From the NCBI GenBank assembly GCA_947177425.1, contig CAMWUN010000003.1, positions 1-64,000 on the forward strand: 64,000 nucleotides of DNA. The letters are read 5' to 3'. Of the stretch, positions 8,637 through 20,900 are shown piece by piece. The notes below the pieces were generated by a model, which made no database searches, had not been told where the DNA came from, and saw only the letters and a list, made by a program, of their open reading frames with translations. Positions within the stretch are counted from its first letter, which is position 1, and every line of letters begins with the position of its first letter. Both the position numbers and the translations under genes were made by a program. The DNA is from an uncultured bacterium. GTDB taxonomy: Bacteria > Bacillota > Clostridia > Lachnospirales > Lachnospiraceae.

Positions 8637-9178
8637 GACGAGTATTGTCAATTACAGGAAATATTATATTTACGGCAGTTGTATTGTACCTGTGCTATTT
8701 TATCATACAGGCAGTCCAGAATCAGTCCCCGGCGGTGTTCGGCTACCGGATGCTCCGGGTGGTGACGGACAGTATGGAGCCGGTATTTACAAGCGGAGAC
8801 TGTATTATTATAAAGGAAACAGGACAGGAGGAACTTGCAGTCGGTGATATTATAACCTTTGTTTCCAGAGATCCTTCTTTGCAGGGAGGATTTAATACCC
8901 ATAGGATTATAGATATTGCCGCAGATTATACTGTCGGCAATGTTGTTTATTATACCAAGGGTGACAACAACAATTGGGAAGATGAATATGCGGTCCTTTA
9001 TGAAGATATTGTGGGCAGGTACGTAAATACCCTGCCCTTTGGGGAGCAGATTTCGTCCTTCCTTGAGAAGCTTTCAGACCGCAATTATTATTTTGCAGTT
9101 GTAATCATACCGATTCTGCTTTGCTTTATTTCCAGCATCCATCAGTTGGTGAAGGATATAAAGGAAAGGAAGAGTTGA
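8633..9178 (+). CDS. sipW: SipW-type (S26B) signal peptidase I
   Basis: 181 residues, the size of Bacillus SipW. There is an N-terminal membrane anchor (about 11-28) and a second hydrophobic segment near the C-terminus (about 153-167). The catalytic serine is in TDSMEP (Ser47). In place of the bacterial lysine, a histidine sits in FNTHRI (His90), giving the Ser-His dyad of the ER/archaeal class. GDIITF and YYTKGDNN are the further conserved boxes. SipW-type enzymes cut leaders of TasA-like proteins. Five genes in this operon encode such or related leaders, so this is the expected dedicated peptidase. The start overlaps the preceding stop by four bases. Confidence 0.9.
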   Translation: MRRVLSITGNIIFTAVVLYLCYFIIQAVQNQSPAVFGYRMLRVVTDSMEPVFTSGDCIIIKETGQEELAVGDIITFVSRDPSLQGGFNTHRIIDIAADYTVGNVVYYTKGDNNNWEDEYAVLYEDIVGRYVNTLPFGEQISSFLEKLSDRNYYFAVVIIPILLCFISSIHQLVKDIKERKS

Positions 9179-9197
9179 AACAGGTGACAGGCAGGAC

Positions 9198-9995
9198 ATG
9201 GAGAGATTCAGGAGATTCCTTCAGGAAAAAATTATATTAGGTATAGTGCTGTGCATACTGCTTGGCGTGGTGCTGGCTACAGCGTCCACTGCATGGTATG
9301 CCGTCAACAGTTCAGTAAGGACTTATGGAATTGAACTTAAGGCTGGAGGAACCGGCGGCATAAAAGTTGCCGCTTCGGCCGGAGGGGAGGACATCATGCT
9401 GGACGAAAGCCTTCCTTTGAATGAAGAGGGTGTCCCGGTTCTTTCCATTGCTTTAAAGGATTTTGAGAATATTGAGAGCGGAAGGATTGCCCCCGGCGCA
9501 TATATTCCCATGGATTTTTATATTACTGCATTAGGGGAGAATATCAAATCCTACTCTATCAAGGTGCAGATGGAATATAAGCCTGCGGATGAAAATATTA
9601 CCCAGGAGCAGAAAAAGAAGATAGAAGAGATGATAAACGACCATATCCAGGTCTATCAGACCATGTATGAGGAGGACGGTATTATTAAATTTAGTGACCC
9701 GCTCACTTTTTATAAGGAAGTGACGGATGAGGTGGAGACGGCCAGAGGGCCTCTTATCTTTAATCAGGAAGTGCTGGCCCAAATCTACTGGGTATGGAAT
9801 TATGAACTGACCGATATCCCGGATTATGAAAATATGGAGAGATTTCAGAGGTTTCGCGGCCCTGACGGTTTTGATGTGCGGGGAGCAGTGCGGGCTTACG
9901 ATGAAGAAGATACTGCATTGGGGAATTACATTGACAATATCTGGATGAATGTGTACATAGAAGGCAGGATGGAAGGGGTGGCAGTGACTGAATGA
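9198..9995 (+). CDS. SipW-type leader exported protein (first of three)
   Basis: 265 residues. A short basic N-terminus, a hydrophobic core (about 12-28) and TASTAWYAVN (28-37) form a SipW-type leader. The mature part begins with an alternating Gly/Lys strand (GIELKAGGTGG) and contains the sequence IYWVWNYEL near residue 200, a Trp-rich block I associate with TasA-like proteins of Clostridia. The start has a GGCAGG-like site a few bases upstream. It follows the signal peptidase by 19 bases and overlaps the next gene by four (ATGA). It is probably a fibre subunit or accessory subunit; there is no enzymatic motif. Confidence 0.7.
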   Translation: MERFRRFLQEKIILGIVLCILLGVVLATASTAWYAVNSSVRTYGIELKAGGTGGIKVAASAGGEDIMLDESLPLNEEGVPVLSIALKDFENIESGRIAPGAYIPMDFYITALGENIKSYSIKVQMEYKPADENITQEQKKKIEEMINDHIQVYQTMYEEDGIIKFSDPLTFYKEVTDEVETARGPLIFNQEVLAQIYWVWNYELTDIPDYENMERFQRFRGPDGFDVRGAVRAYDEEDTALGNYIDNIWMNVYIEGRMEGVAVTE

Positions 9996-10822
9996 ACGGA
10001 AAGAAAAAACTGACGGTGCTGGTTGTGTGCGGCCTTTTGTTATTGGCAGTAATGGGAGGGACTTTTGCATGGTATCTTAAGGAAGATGCAAAGCGGGCCC
10101 AGATGCAGGAAGCCCAGGTAATGGCCCCGTACAATTTATATCTGCTGAATCCAAACGCTTCAGACACCCTCCAGTTTGCAGTGGGAAATCTCCATCCGGG
10201 AGAGATGAAGCAGGCAGTGGTCTGTGTATCCAATATGCGCCCTGATGATTATGAGGGGGATGAAGATATGGATATGGCGGCGCTTGCCAAAGAGTCGGAG
10301 TTTGGATATGATTTGATGCTTGTGCACACGGAAAATCTGGCGGTGGATTACCATATCTATCCATTGCAGCGCCACGAAATGGCAGGAACACTTCCTTCTG
10401 GCGCCATTATTATGGAGGATGATACCAAAGACCATTTCTACTGGACGAAAAGCGCCGCTTCCTTAAATGGCAGCGATATATCGGAAGACATGCGCAAAAG
10501 GGTATTCGGGGAACAGGATGCGGACAAGAATGTCAATGTAGGTACATACTGGCTTTCCGATGATGAAGATATGATGCTGGCTTATCACATAGACGAAAAG
10601 GGCAATGGGAGCTATGAATACGATTATTATTTAATTGAAATTAAGTGGCAGAACATCAATAATTTTGACGATTATAAAAAGGAAACGGATTTAGTATACG
10701 TGGTAGTCAATGCAAAACAGCCGCGGCCTGTGGAAAAACCGGGCAGGTCAATGCAGCAGACAGGGATGACAGGCAATGAAGATGGTAACAGCGCTGAAAG
10801 ACAAAATGAAGAATATGAATAA
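9992..10822 (+). CDS. SipW-type leader exported protein (second of three)
   Basis: 276 residues with the leader KKKLTVLVVCG...GGTFAWYL ending at about 28. The mature protein is acidic and Asn/Tyr-rich. Near the end it has YDYYLIEIKWQ and VYVVVNAKQPRP, then a low-complexity tail rich in Gly, Asn, Glu and Gln. ATG 9992 overlaps the previous stop (ATGA), implying translational coupling. The stop lies inside the next gene (47-base overlap if that gene starts at 10776). The function is unrecognised beyond the shared leader and the operon; a surface subunit is inferred. Confidence 0.68.
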   Translation: MNGKKKLTVLVVCGLLLLAVMGGTFAWYLKEDAKRAQMQEAQVMAPYNLYLLNPNASDTLQFAVGNLHPGEMKQAVVCVSNMRPDDYEGDEDMDMAALAKESEFGYDLMLVHTENLAVDYHIYPLQRHEMAGTLPSGAIIMEDDTKDHFYWTKSAASLNGSDISEDMRKRVFGEQDADKNVNVGTYWLSDDEDMMLAYHIDEKGNGSYEYDYYLIEIKWQNINNFDDYKKETDLVYVVVNAKQPRPVEKPGRSMQQTGMTGNEDGNSAERQNEEYE

Positions 10823-11897
10823 AAAGTCCCGTATAGCAGGGGCTGTGCTGGTATGTCTTGTGCTGGCCGGACTGACTGTTACGGTCTATTCCAAATACTA
10901 TAAGACCGGATACAACAAAGGGATGGCTATCGCATCGGGATTCTATTTCAGCAGCAACTATATGGCCGCTTTGGAAGATTCCAAGGGGATTGATATGGAT
11001 TCTGTCATGGAGGAGATTGTGCAGAATTATTTGGATTCGATTGTTTCGTCGGCCAACCGGACGCCCTGGATGGGAACCAATGTATGTGATTTTCATATGG
11101 AAATACGGAATTTTGACAATCAGCTATTATTCAATGACAAAGACTTAAACGTAGAATACAGGGTGGAATTCATGCTTCTGGACGAGCCAAGAGGGGCTTC
11201 TTACAGTATTAAGTTCCAGGATGTGGCAAAACAACTGGAATGGAAGAACGGAAAAGGAACCGTTGCAAGTTTTACAGGGGAACTGCCGGGAGGCTTACTA
11301 TCGGCGGACCAGTACAATCTGGGGGTGGCAATGCAGGATGTGGCCGGATATGTGCCTGCAAGGGTTCTGATGGCGGCATACCCCATAGGACCGGATTATC
11401 TGGTCAATACGAAATGCATTGCAGGAATCGTGAAGGCCAATTATGAGGAGAAAGAGTTTAAAATTGAGGCAGGAAGCGGATTTACGGTTACTAAGACGAC
11501 GGAGTATGAGGATAATTGGGAAAAGGCTGTCAGGGATGAATCCGGGTTTGTATACCAGCTTATTACCACAGGCAGTTACACTGGAACCGGAAATACCTCT
11601 ACCCGGAAGAAAATCAGGTTAAAGTGGCGCAGCGATATGTACAAAATTAATAAAAATGATGAACATTATATTAATTTGCAGAAAGAGCCGGATTTCAACG
11701 ACAAATATAAAACGGAAGTGGATGATAAGGGGATTGAATGGCAGATTATGGAGATTGAAGTTATGCCCTATGCTTCTATTAAGTTTGTATTTTTCAGAAA
11801 TCCCGGAAGTGATACAGAACCTGGATTTGAGGATATAATAGCAGACATGGACAAAAATGCCTTTGAAAAGTCAGTAACGGCTGAGGTGATTCCTTAG
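10776..11897 (+). CDS. Exported membrane protein of the SipW operon (third of three)
   Basis: 373 residues. The hydrophobic segment (about 20-38) ends in TVTVYSKYYKTG, then a Gly/Ala/Phe strand (MAIASGFYFSS). This resembles leaders of clostridial surface proteins with an xYxKY ending rather than the classical AWFT box. The remainder looks like an all-beta extracellular domain, with a Ser/Thr/Gly patch near 265-275. Several starts are possible: ATG 10776 (used), 10782, 10806 and 10815. It is the last small gene before the giant protein, with 53 bases between, and may be a minor or capping subunit, which is inference. Confidence 0.62.
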   Translation: MKMVTALKDKMKNMNKKSRIAGAVLVCLVLAGLTVTVYSKYYKTGYNKGMAIASGFYFSSNYMAALEDSKGIDMDSVMEEIVQNYLDSIVSSANRTPWMGTNVCDFHMEIRNFDNQLLFNDKDLNVEYRVEFMLLDEPRGASYSIKFQDVAKQLEWKNGKGTVASFTGELPGGLLSADQYNLGVAMQDVAGYVPARVLMAAYPIGPDYLVNTKCIAGIVKANYEEKEFKIEAGSGFTVTKTTEYEDNWEKAVRDESGFVYQLITTGSYTGTGNTSTRKKIRLKWRSDMYKINKNDEHYINLQKEPDFNDKYKTEVDDKGIEWQIMEIEVMPYASIKFVFFRNPGSDTEPGFEDIIADMDKNAFEKSVTAEVIP

Positions 11898-11950
11898 AAT
11901 GTGTTTGTCACTGAACTGTTACCTGTGGGAATAAAAAGATGGAGGTTTGT

Positions 11951-14900
11951 ATGAAAAGAAAAGTAACGGCAGTCCGTATGATGGCGGTTTTCATGGCGGC
12001 AACCCTTTTTTTTAATAACCAGCAGATGCTTTTGGCAGTATGGGCGGCTCCACAGGGGCAGGAGGCGGATAATACAAGTGAGGATAACGCTCCAGAGGAT
12101 GATGTGTCTGATGACAGTGCCGGTGGGGGAGAAGATGGCCCTGGTTCTGGCGGAGATGCCGGAGAAGGGGACGATACCAGTTCAGATGAGGATACAGAAG
12201 AAGGGGATGGAGACGGCTCCAGTGAAAATCCGGGAGAAGGAGGCGGAGACGGCTCCAGTGATGATACAGGAGAAGAAGATGGAGATGGCTCCGGTGAAAA
12301 TCCGGGAGAAGGAGACGGGAGCAGTTCCGGGAACGATACAGAAGAAGGAGACGGAAACGGTTCCGGAGACGATACAGAAGAAGGAGACGGGAGCGGATCC
12401 GGGGATGATGCGGAAGAAGGAGACGGAAGCGGATCCGGGGATGATGCGGAAGAAGGAGACGGAAACAGCTCCGGTGAAAATCCGGGAGAAGAGGACGGAG
12501 GCGGTTCTGGTAATAACCCGGGAGCAGATGGTGAAAATCCAGGCTCCGGCATAGACGACGGAGATGGTGATAAACCGGCGGAAGAGGATTGCAGCCACCA
12601 GTGGGTGACAGATTCAGAAACCCAGAAGAGCATATGCAGTAAATGCGGGAAGGAACAAGTCATAGAAGACGGAGAAGGTAAGCCTGAGGAAGAAATCTGC
12701 GAGCATGAGTGGGTGACAGATGCAAAGACCCAGAAGAGCATATGCAGTAAGTGTGGGAAGGAACAAACCATAGAAGATGAAGAAGATAAGCCAGAGGAGG
12801 AAATCTGCGAACACGAGTGGGTGACAGATGAGGAAACACAGAAACTCATATGCAGTAAGTGCGGAAAGGAAAAAACACAGGAAGATGAAGAAATCTGTGA
12901 GCATGAATGGATTGTAGATGAGGAGACGCAAAAACTCATATGCAGTAAGTGCGGTAAAGAAAAAACAGAAGAAGACGGGGAAACTTGTCAGGAACATGAG
13001 TGGATCAGGGATTTGGAAACCCTGCTGATTGTCTGCGCAAAATGTGGGGAGGAAAATACGGAAGAAGAAAGTGAATGTCCCGAAGGGGGATTTCATATTT
13101 ATGATTTAAATGAGGAAGGTACAGGCTATGTCTGTATTCTTTGTGGTGCGGAAAAGGAAGTTCTGGATGGGCTGGACGTAACCCTGGAGATGTATCTTCA
13201 TGTGATGGGAGAAATTGATTTGTTTATCCTGGGCGATGCGGACGATCCGGCATCTTCCCAACTGCCTAAAACTCTGACGGATTTGCAAAACGGCGGAAAA
13301 AACCTGATTGTCAGTTCCTTTGGCGATTTGCTCGTGATACAGGAACTCAGTAAGCAGACGGATTTCCAGGGATATACTATTCAAATTATGCAGCGCTCCA
13401 TAGGGCAGCTTAGCAACCATGTTTCGATTCCAGACTGGGATTTAAGAAATACTCCGGCGTTTGAAGGACTTGGAACGGAAGACTATCCATTTAAAGGGAA
13501 GGTTGAGTCGGCATATCAGAATGGATTAAACTATTCTCTGGACAGACCTTTTTTTAACTATCTGTCAACGGATGCTGAAGTTGACACTATGAATATCAAA
13601 GGCTACATAAATACCTCCAGTTCCGATCCCCAGGGAATTCTTGCAGGAGTGCTTGTAAAAGGGGATAATGCCAATGCAAGTCTGCGAAACATTGTATTGG
13701 ACGGGGATGTATCCAATACAGGGGGAGCAGCCGGTATGCTCTTTGGCAGGGTGGAGGGCGGTACGGATTTATCCAACCCCATGAATTTAAGCTATGACAG
13801 CAGCGAAGTTATAATTGGAAGGAATGGAAGCGCGAATGTGTCAGGATTTCATGCAGGAGGAATTGCCGGGGAAATTACAGGCAGCACCGTATTCCATATC
13901 AGTGAGGATCCGGCTGTCAGTAATCTGCAGGTGAAGTCCGTGAATATGCCGGCCAACAGCATAAACGGTGAATATACATGGGAAAGCACCAGTGGGGCGG
14001 GCATGTATGTGGGCGCCATGAAGGATGGGGAGTTTATTATTGGCGGAGCGTCCTATACGGTCAGTGTGGCAAGGGCCAGCGGCCTGGGCGGTGCCAATGG
14101 AGGCCTGGCCGGAATATTGATTGGTACAAAAGTCAACACGGATGCTTCCGGGGAAAATCCTATTGTAATTTCGGGAAGCGGTATCGTGGGAAAAGTGTCA
14201 GGAGGCGTGATCGGCTATTATAACCATGCCGCTGATGGTGAGTTAAACCTGGATCATATAATTGTGGATGCGGTGGTGGATGCCACAGGTAATGACGGTT
14301 ATTTTGCAGGCGGCGTTTTAGGGCGTTATTACCGTGATGAAGAAGGAAGCCTGGATAAGCCTTATGATGCCATTAAGAATGTGCAGGTGAAAAGGGAACT
14401 GAAAGCCTGGAACGCCGTAGGGGGAATTGTGGGGTTTCTTCATGGCTCTAACCTTAAAATTGGGGATGTTGCCGTCACTGGAAATATTACCAGTAATTCA
14501 GGAGGCCAACTGACAGACACATCCATTAATGTACGGGCCATTGGCGGTGTGGCCGGATGGCTGGTGGGGCGCTATGTGGAAGTGGAAAATGCAGACATAA
14601 GTTCATCCTTTTCAACCAATGCCTTTTCAGCAGGCGGCATTGTGGGAGCAGTGGGAAAGGTTCTTCCCCAATTTGCAGGTGAGAGGGACTCCCTGTTAAA
14701 GGTAAAAGATGTATCTGTGAACTCTTCTTTTGGCGCCTACGCAAACCATTGCCGGGGCGGCATATTTGGCGTAGTACAGCCGGGGACTATGGCGGCGCTG
14801 GACGGGACCATCAGCATCAACATGAATTCAAGCCAGTCTTTTGAAAGTGATAATGGCGGTATCCGCATGAAAATCGGACATATAACCGGCGTCCAGAATG

Positions 14901-17900
14901 AATCCCTTATTTATCTGGAGGAGAGCGCCAGCTATACCAGGCCCTACGGAAAGAACTGGAAGGATGATGTAGGAAGCTATGGAGGCGTAATCAGAAACGG
15001 TTCCTGGGGGGAAGGAGACAGGCTGATTTCCTATGAGGATGGAAAAGTAAAAGGGAATGTTACGCAGTCGGGAGGCGGCTGGGTGATTGACACAGAGGCG
15101 GATTTCATACGTTTGTCCATCATGCTCAATACGCAGGGGAGGTTTGCTTCTGATTGCTTTGGGGGCGCTTCCAAGGCGGATTTGCTGGGCGGTTCTTATC
15201 TTTTAACAGGTAATATGAATCTGGCAGACAGCGGCGTCTATAGTTTAAACAGGAATGACAATAAAGGTCTGGATGGTGCGGAGACTTTTACAGGAACATT
15301 TAAGGGCGCTGGAACCGGAAGCGTGACCATTGATTTGGGCAGGCTTGAAACTACGCAAAGTAATCTGGCCCTGTTTCCGCGTGCAGGCGGCGGGGCGGAG
15401 ATTTCCGGTTTTACTTTAAACCGTTCCATAGACGGGGCAAGCAAATATGCAGCGGGACTGGCATGTCAGGTTTATGGGGATTTCACTGTTAATGATATCA
15501 GGGTAAATATAGATATAAAAAGTTATTCAACCAATAACAACAATTTTAATAATGTCTCCCATTACTATGGCGGACTGGCAGGGGAAATTTATGCGCAAAA
15601 TAACACAAGATTTACAGTGAATAATGCGAAAATAAGCGGAAATATGGATGTTGGAATTGCCTCAGACAATACATTGGCAGGAGGACTGGCGGCTTTATAT
15701 ATGCAGGAAGGGGCAGGCATGTCCGGCATTTTGGTAAATGGATTTGAATTGATGGATGGTTTTCATCTGTCTTCCGCCGGACGCAAGTGCAGCGGCATGA
15801 TTACGCAGATTAACGGTGATACGCAGCAGCAAGACAGGACAATGCTTTCCATGAGCAATATTGTTGTCCATAACGGCGCATCCTTAACATTCAGTGAAAA
15901 TACGGACAAACCGGGCGGCGGCTGGCTGGGGATGATGTGGAATGATGTGGTGCCGGACGAGGGGGCGCACTGTTCCATTGACGGAATTACTATAGGTGAC
16001 GGCGGAGCGGCCGGGGACGGCCCTTCTCTGTCAGCCGGGGGTGTATTCGGCGGTCTGGCGGATACTGTAACAGGGCACATCCAGGTAAAAAATATTACGA
16101 TTAATAATGGGACATTTAATAATAACAGCGCGAAAAAGGCAGGGCTGTTATTCCGTGACGGCATTAACGCATTGATTGAAATTGACGGCTATACCATTGC
16201 CGGACACCCCCTTGGGGAGACTGGCGGAAATAATGCCGGAGCAGTGCAGTGCACTGGCGGCGGAAATGTTGACGAAATCGTTGCTTATAATGTTGGCCGT
16301 GATTTAAATGGCGTCAATGATTACGCAACAGGCGGTATTGTAAATATAATTTATAATGGATTTCCCCAGAACCACAAGACTTATCAGAACAGACTGGCAG
16401 GGGATGCCAATGACAGAACCCGGTATTACTATAACCTGTTTGGAGACAGTTTTGCAGGGGAAGATACATTCCTGCAGAATGCGGAAAAGCTGGACGGGAG
16501 TGCGCCGGTAATTGCCAATGACAGACAGATGATGGTATGGCATTTGTCCCAATATATGAATAACTCCATCAGGCGGTATCTGGACAGGTATTATACAGGA
16601 GATATCAGTGCGCGTAATGCAGACACAGAATTTAAGGGGGAAATTGATTTAAGCAAAGTCAGCTATTATCCAACCATGGTGACAGGGGGAAGTTATTCTT
16701 TTAAGGATAATGCGGAAATCGTGTTCCACGGAAAAGAGATAGCAGACGGGGCTGGGATTATGACGCCCTCCGATGGCGGCAGACAGCATTATATGATGCA
16801 TGCCGGCCTGTTCCTTAGCAATTCCGGTGGTGTAACTGTGGAAGGTGATGAGAATTTTCTGACCCTGAGCGGCAGTGTATCCAATCTTGGGGATAACTCC
16901 GGGGCATTATTTTCCGGGACTATCAGTGATACGAAAAATATTTATCGTGTGTGTCTGAAAGATTTGTATATTGCAGGTTATCCGGAAGCTGCTCCGGGAC
17001 AGAACAGCCATGCTGTGGGACTTATGATTGGAAAAGTGATGGAGCGGACAGGGGTGGAGGATGGAAAAGAAGTCGTATACCCTGTCAGGCTGGACTTATC
17101 ATGGATAGAAACAAGAGGGTATGATGGGCTGGCGGGAAGAAAGACCGCCGCCGCACTGATAGGAACGGTGGGAAGCGAAGAATCCAGGGATATCAGTATT
17201 GAATTTACCAATATAAGACTGGACAGCCGTAAGGAAGGGATTTTTCAGTATGCAAGCCTGATTGATACAAATTATTATATGGAGGACCAGGAAAATCCTG
17301 CAGATGAGAACGGAAGGATGCGCCGTATCAGATACCTGTTCACGGAGTATGCGTTTCATAATGATGCTGGTGCGGATAAAAAGCAACCCTATTTTCCTTT
17401 TGACGGGAGCAATCCTTATTATGGAAACAATACAGACGGTACCTATGCGGAATCTTATGTGACAATCGGGTCTGAACTGGCGGAAGGAGTTGAGTATTGG
17501 GATAATAAGGAGGGGCCGGAAGACGGAAAATACTATAACTTGCCTTATCAAAACAGCTTTGAATGGAATACCACAAATGTAAATACTACTTATCTGCCTT
17601 ATGTACATACAGAGGGACACAAAGGGAGCAAAGAAATAGAGGTGAATCCCAAGAATTTTGCAATTGATAAGGGATGCGGCACCTATGAAGACCCCTACCA
17701 GATAGAAGATGCCAGACAGCTTCTGGCTCTGGCGCGTTATCTCCAGAATCGAAATGATTATAAATATCTGGGAGGATGGAAGATTCATGCTTTTGAGTCC
17801 GGGCGGACTGGCGGTTCTGTGTGTGCCGGAACAGTGACAGTACATACAGAAGATAACTTAATTACATATCCGGTCAGTGCAAATGGGAATGGGACAGTTT

Positions 17901-20900
17901 CACTTCCGGCAGATTTTCCTACCCAGGAGGAACTCAGCCGTGCCTACTATATAATTGTAAATGACATAGACATGTCTGCAATGAAGAACGGCACAGACAG
18001 GCAGATTGCAGAAGATTTTCAGGGGCTTGGCACAGAAAACATGCCTTTCAGGGGCGTTATCACAGGGAAAAAGCAGGATGATGGCTCTTACCCTGTCGTC
18101 ACGCTGCCTTTTAGAAGCTGCTGGACAGATAATACGGCGAATGTGAACCATGGGCTGATTCAGTATGCCAAAGGCGTAGTGGTCAAGGATTTGGAGATTA
18201 AGGGGGCAGGGACAGAAACAGGGGACAATAATACAGCAGGGACGAGAACCGGCGTTGTTAAGGTGCGGAGAATGGCAGGCGGTGTTATAGCCTGTATCCT
18301 GGGCGGCGACAATATTATTGATAATGTTACAGTAAATTTAAAAGTTGTTCCGGCGGCTGAGTCGGTTCAGGCAGGCGCTTACGTGGGAAATGTGGAGCAG
18401 GGAAGCCTGATTTTAAGAAACCTGTCAGAAAAAACGGCAGAGAATTTCCAGACAGGAAGCTGGGATTCCAATGCAAATACTTTTATGGCAGGGGATGCGG
18501 GCAGATACCAGTATATTTCCGGTCTGATTGGCAAGGTGGAAGACGGCTGTGTAATATATGAGGATAACTTTAGCGGCAATACATCTTATAGCGAAAAAGT
18601 ACTTGCCCATAATGCAAAGACAATATCAAATTCTACAGCCCTGATTTATAAAAATGACAGGCTTCCAATCTGTAAGCACTACGACATTATTGTTGCAAGC
18701 CAGTTACAGGGAAAGGTTGAGATAGCTGACGCGGCGGCAGGCGGTGATTTTACAGCCCGGATTCAGAACGCGTCACAATTACAGGTTGTTTCCATGGCAG
18801 TTAATGCCGATGCCTTTTCCATCTATTATAAGGAAGGAGGCTATGATGTAAAAGCGGCCTGCCGGAAAGCAGCTTATGACAACGTAGGACAGGGAGCCGC
18901 TACAATAACAGGGACAGGAAGCGATTTTGATGCCGCAACGAAGGAAGACGACGGAGTATATTATTATCCTTATCTTTATAAAAACTATATCGTCTTTGCA
19001 AACAGCAGCGGATGGCAGGGAACATTAAAGTCGGTCAGCGGCGGATATATCAGCCAGCTTAACGGGCCCTTTACGGAAAGTGACGGGACAGTTACGGATG
19101 TTCAGGCAGTCATGAATTATGAACTGGCAAAGGCGGAATATGATATGTCTGTCTATGACAGAGGATTCAGAGGATTGGGGGCAGCCTACGGAATGTCTGA
19201 CAGTGTCACGGTGACGGGGATTAACGAGGAGTCCGGCGTTCCCGTTGACAGGATTAACGACACCTTTTATTCAGATTTCAGGGCAAATTTTGATGGAAAC
19301 GGGGCCGTTATCCGCATGGCAATTGACAGAAGTTATGACGATGGCATCCACACAGCAGCCCTTTTTAATGACCTTCTGGATACAACGGCAGGGCGCAGTT
19401 ATACCATATCCGATTTTACAGTGACAGGAAGCGTAAGCAGTGTAAACAAAGATGCATCAGGGAGCGTTACGGACAGCGGCGATGGGAACTATTCCAACCG
19501 TACGGCGGCAGTAGCAGGTCTGGTGCGCGGCCCATGGACATTTGAAAATGTTACCCTGAAAGATATGACAATTGAAGGAAAAGGAAATACAGGCGGAATT
19601 GCGGCCTGGATTGAGCCGGTAAGCGGACAGACCTATACTTTTGACGGCTGCGTGATAGGAGAAAATACCCGTATTGACACTTACGGCGGCAGTGTGGGCG
19701 GCGTAATAGGGGTTGTCACCCAGCACGACAGTAATGCCGGGGGAGCGGCAAATGTTTCTGTAAATCTGGAAGGATGTTCCATCCAGGGCAGTGCAACAGG
19801 ACAGGCAGCACTGGAAGTAAAGGACAGAACAAGGGACAGAAGGGATACCTTTAATAATGGCAACAATAACTATGTCCAGATGGCGGCAGGACGCAGCGGC
19901 GGCCTGATTGGTTATGTGGGAAGAAGACATGTGACCGATGACTTCAGCAGCCGTCTTGCCATCTGGGTCAATATAAATGAAAAAGCAGGAAAATCAACAG
20001 TCATAGAATATGCAGAGATTGTGGGGGCTTATTCTTCCGGTGGAGTAATAGGAGAGTATGATTCTCTTGGGGAATATGAGAATCCGTCTGTCAGCCCGGG
20101 GATACAGACGCCTTCCGGTATAACGATGCAAAACGTTACTGTGGAAAGCTGTAAAGTGGAAGGCTTCCGCTGGAATATGAATGCAAGAGATGACTGCTTT
20201 GATTACGGTGTTGGCGGCCTTATAGGAGAAATCCGGGGAAACAGTCTGACTATGAAAGCGTCAAAGGTGCTGGACACAAATGTTACAGCCTCTGACAGGC
20301 CGGACCAGCCTGACAGGAAAACGGCGGGAATGTATGCCGGAGGAGGAATAGGATGCCTTAAGGCAAGGACAGCTTCTGTTTTGGATGTTGGAATTCAAGG
20401 AGAAATTGACAATGCGCTTAAGGATACGCTGGAACTTGGCGGCCAGCAGTACAAGGTACGTTCCGGCGCCGCCGATGCAGGAGGACTGATAGGAAAGACT
20501 GTCTGCGGGGCAAGTGCAATTCCATCCAAACTTACTTTGAGTGGTATTCAGATACTGGGGATGCATATTGAAGTGGATAACCGGACACAGACGGAAGAAA
20601 AAAGCGGAACCTTTGGAGCCGGAGCCGGGGCTGTGGGCTGTGCAGGCGGCGTAATCGGCACAAACCAGATGGAACTGGAAATCAGGACGGTGGAAAACAG
20701 CACAGACGCTGACGGCGGCGCAAAGGTAAACAACTGCATGGTCATGGCTTCCGGCAGGAATTCCGGAGGTATTATTGGGGCAATAGATAAATATTATAAT
20801 GAGAGCAAAGTACGGCCTACGGATATACGGAACGTTAATGTAACAGCCTGTCTGATTGGCATAAACAATATAAAGGATTTTAATGCAGAAGGAGCTTCAA

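Noticed and set aside
12078-12554. Second plus-strand open frame across the stalk repeats
   Set aside because: Repeat-driven, with Met/Glu/Thr alternation only; the other frame is clearly coding.
11908-12939. Long minus-strand open frame rich in Ser and Pro opposite the acidic stalk of the giant protein
   Set aside because: It is the mirror of the repetitive GGA/GAA sequence, lacks a ribosome site and any domain, and the plus-strand gene has a signal peptide and good site.
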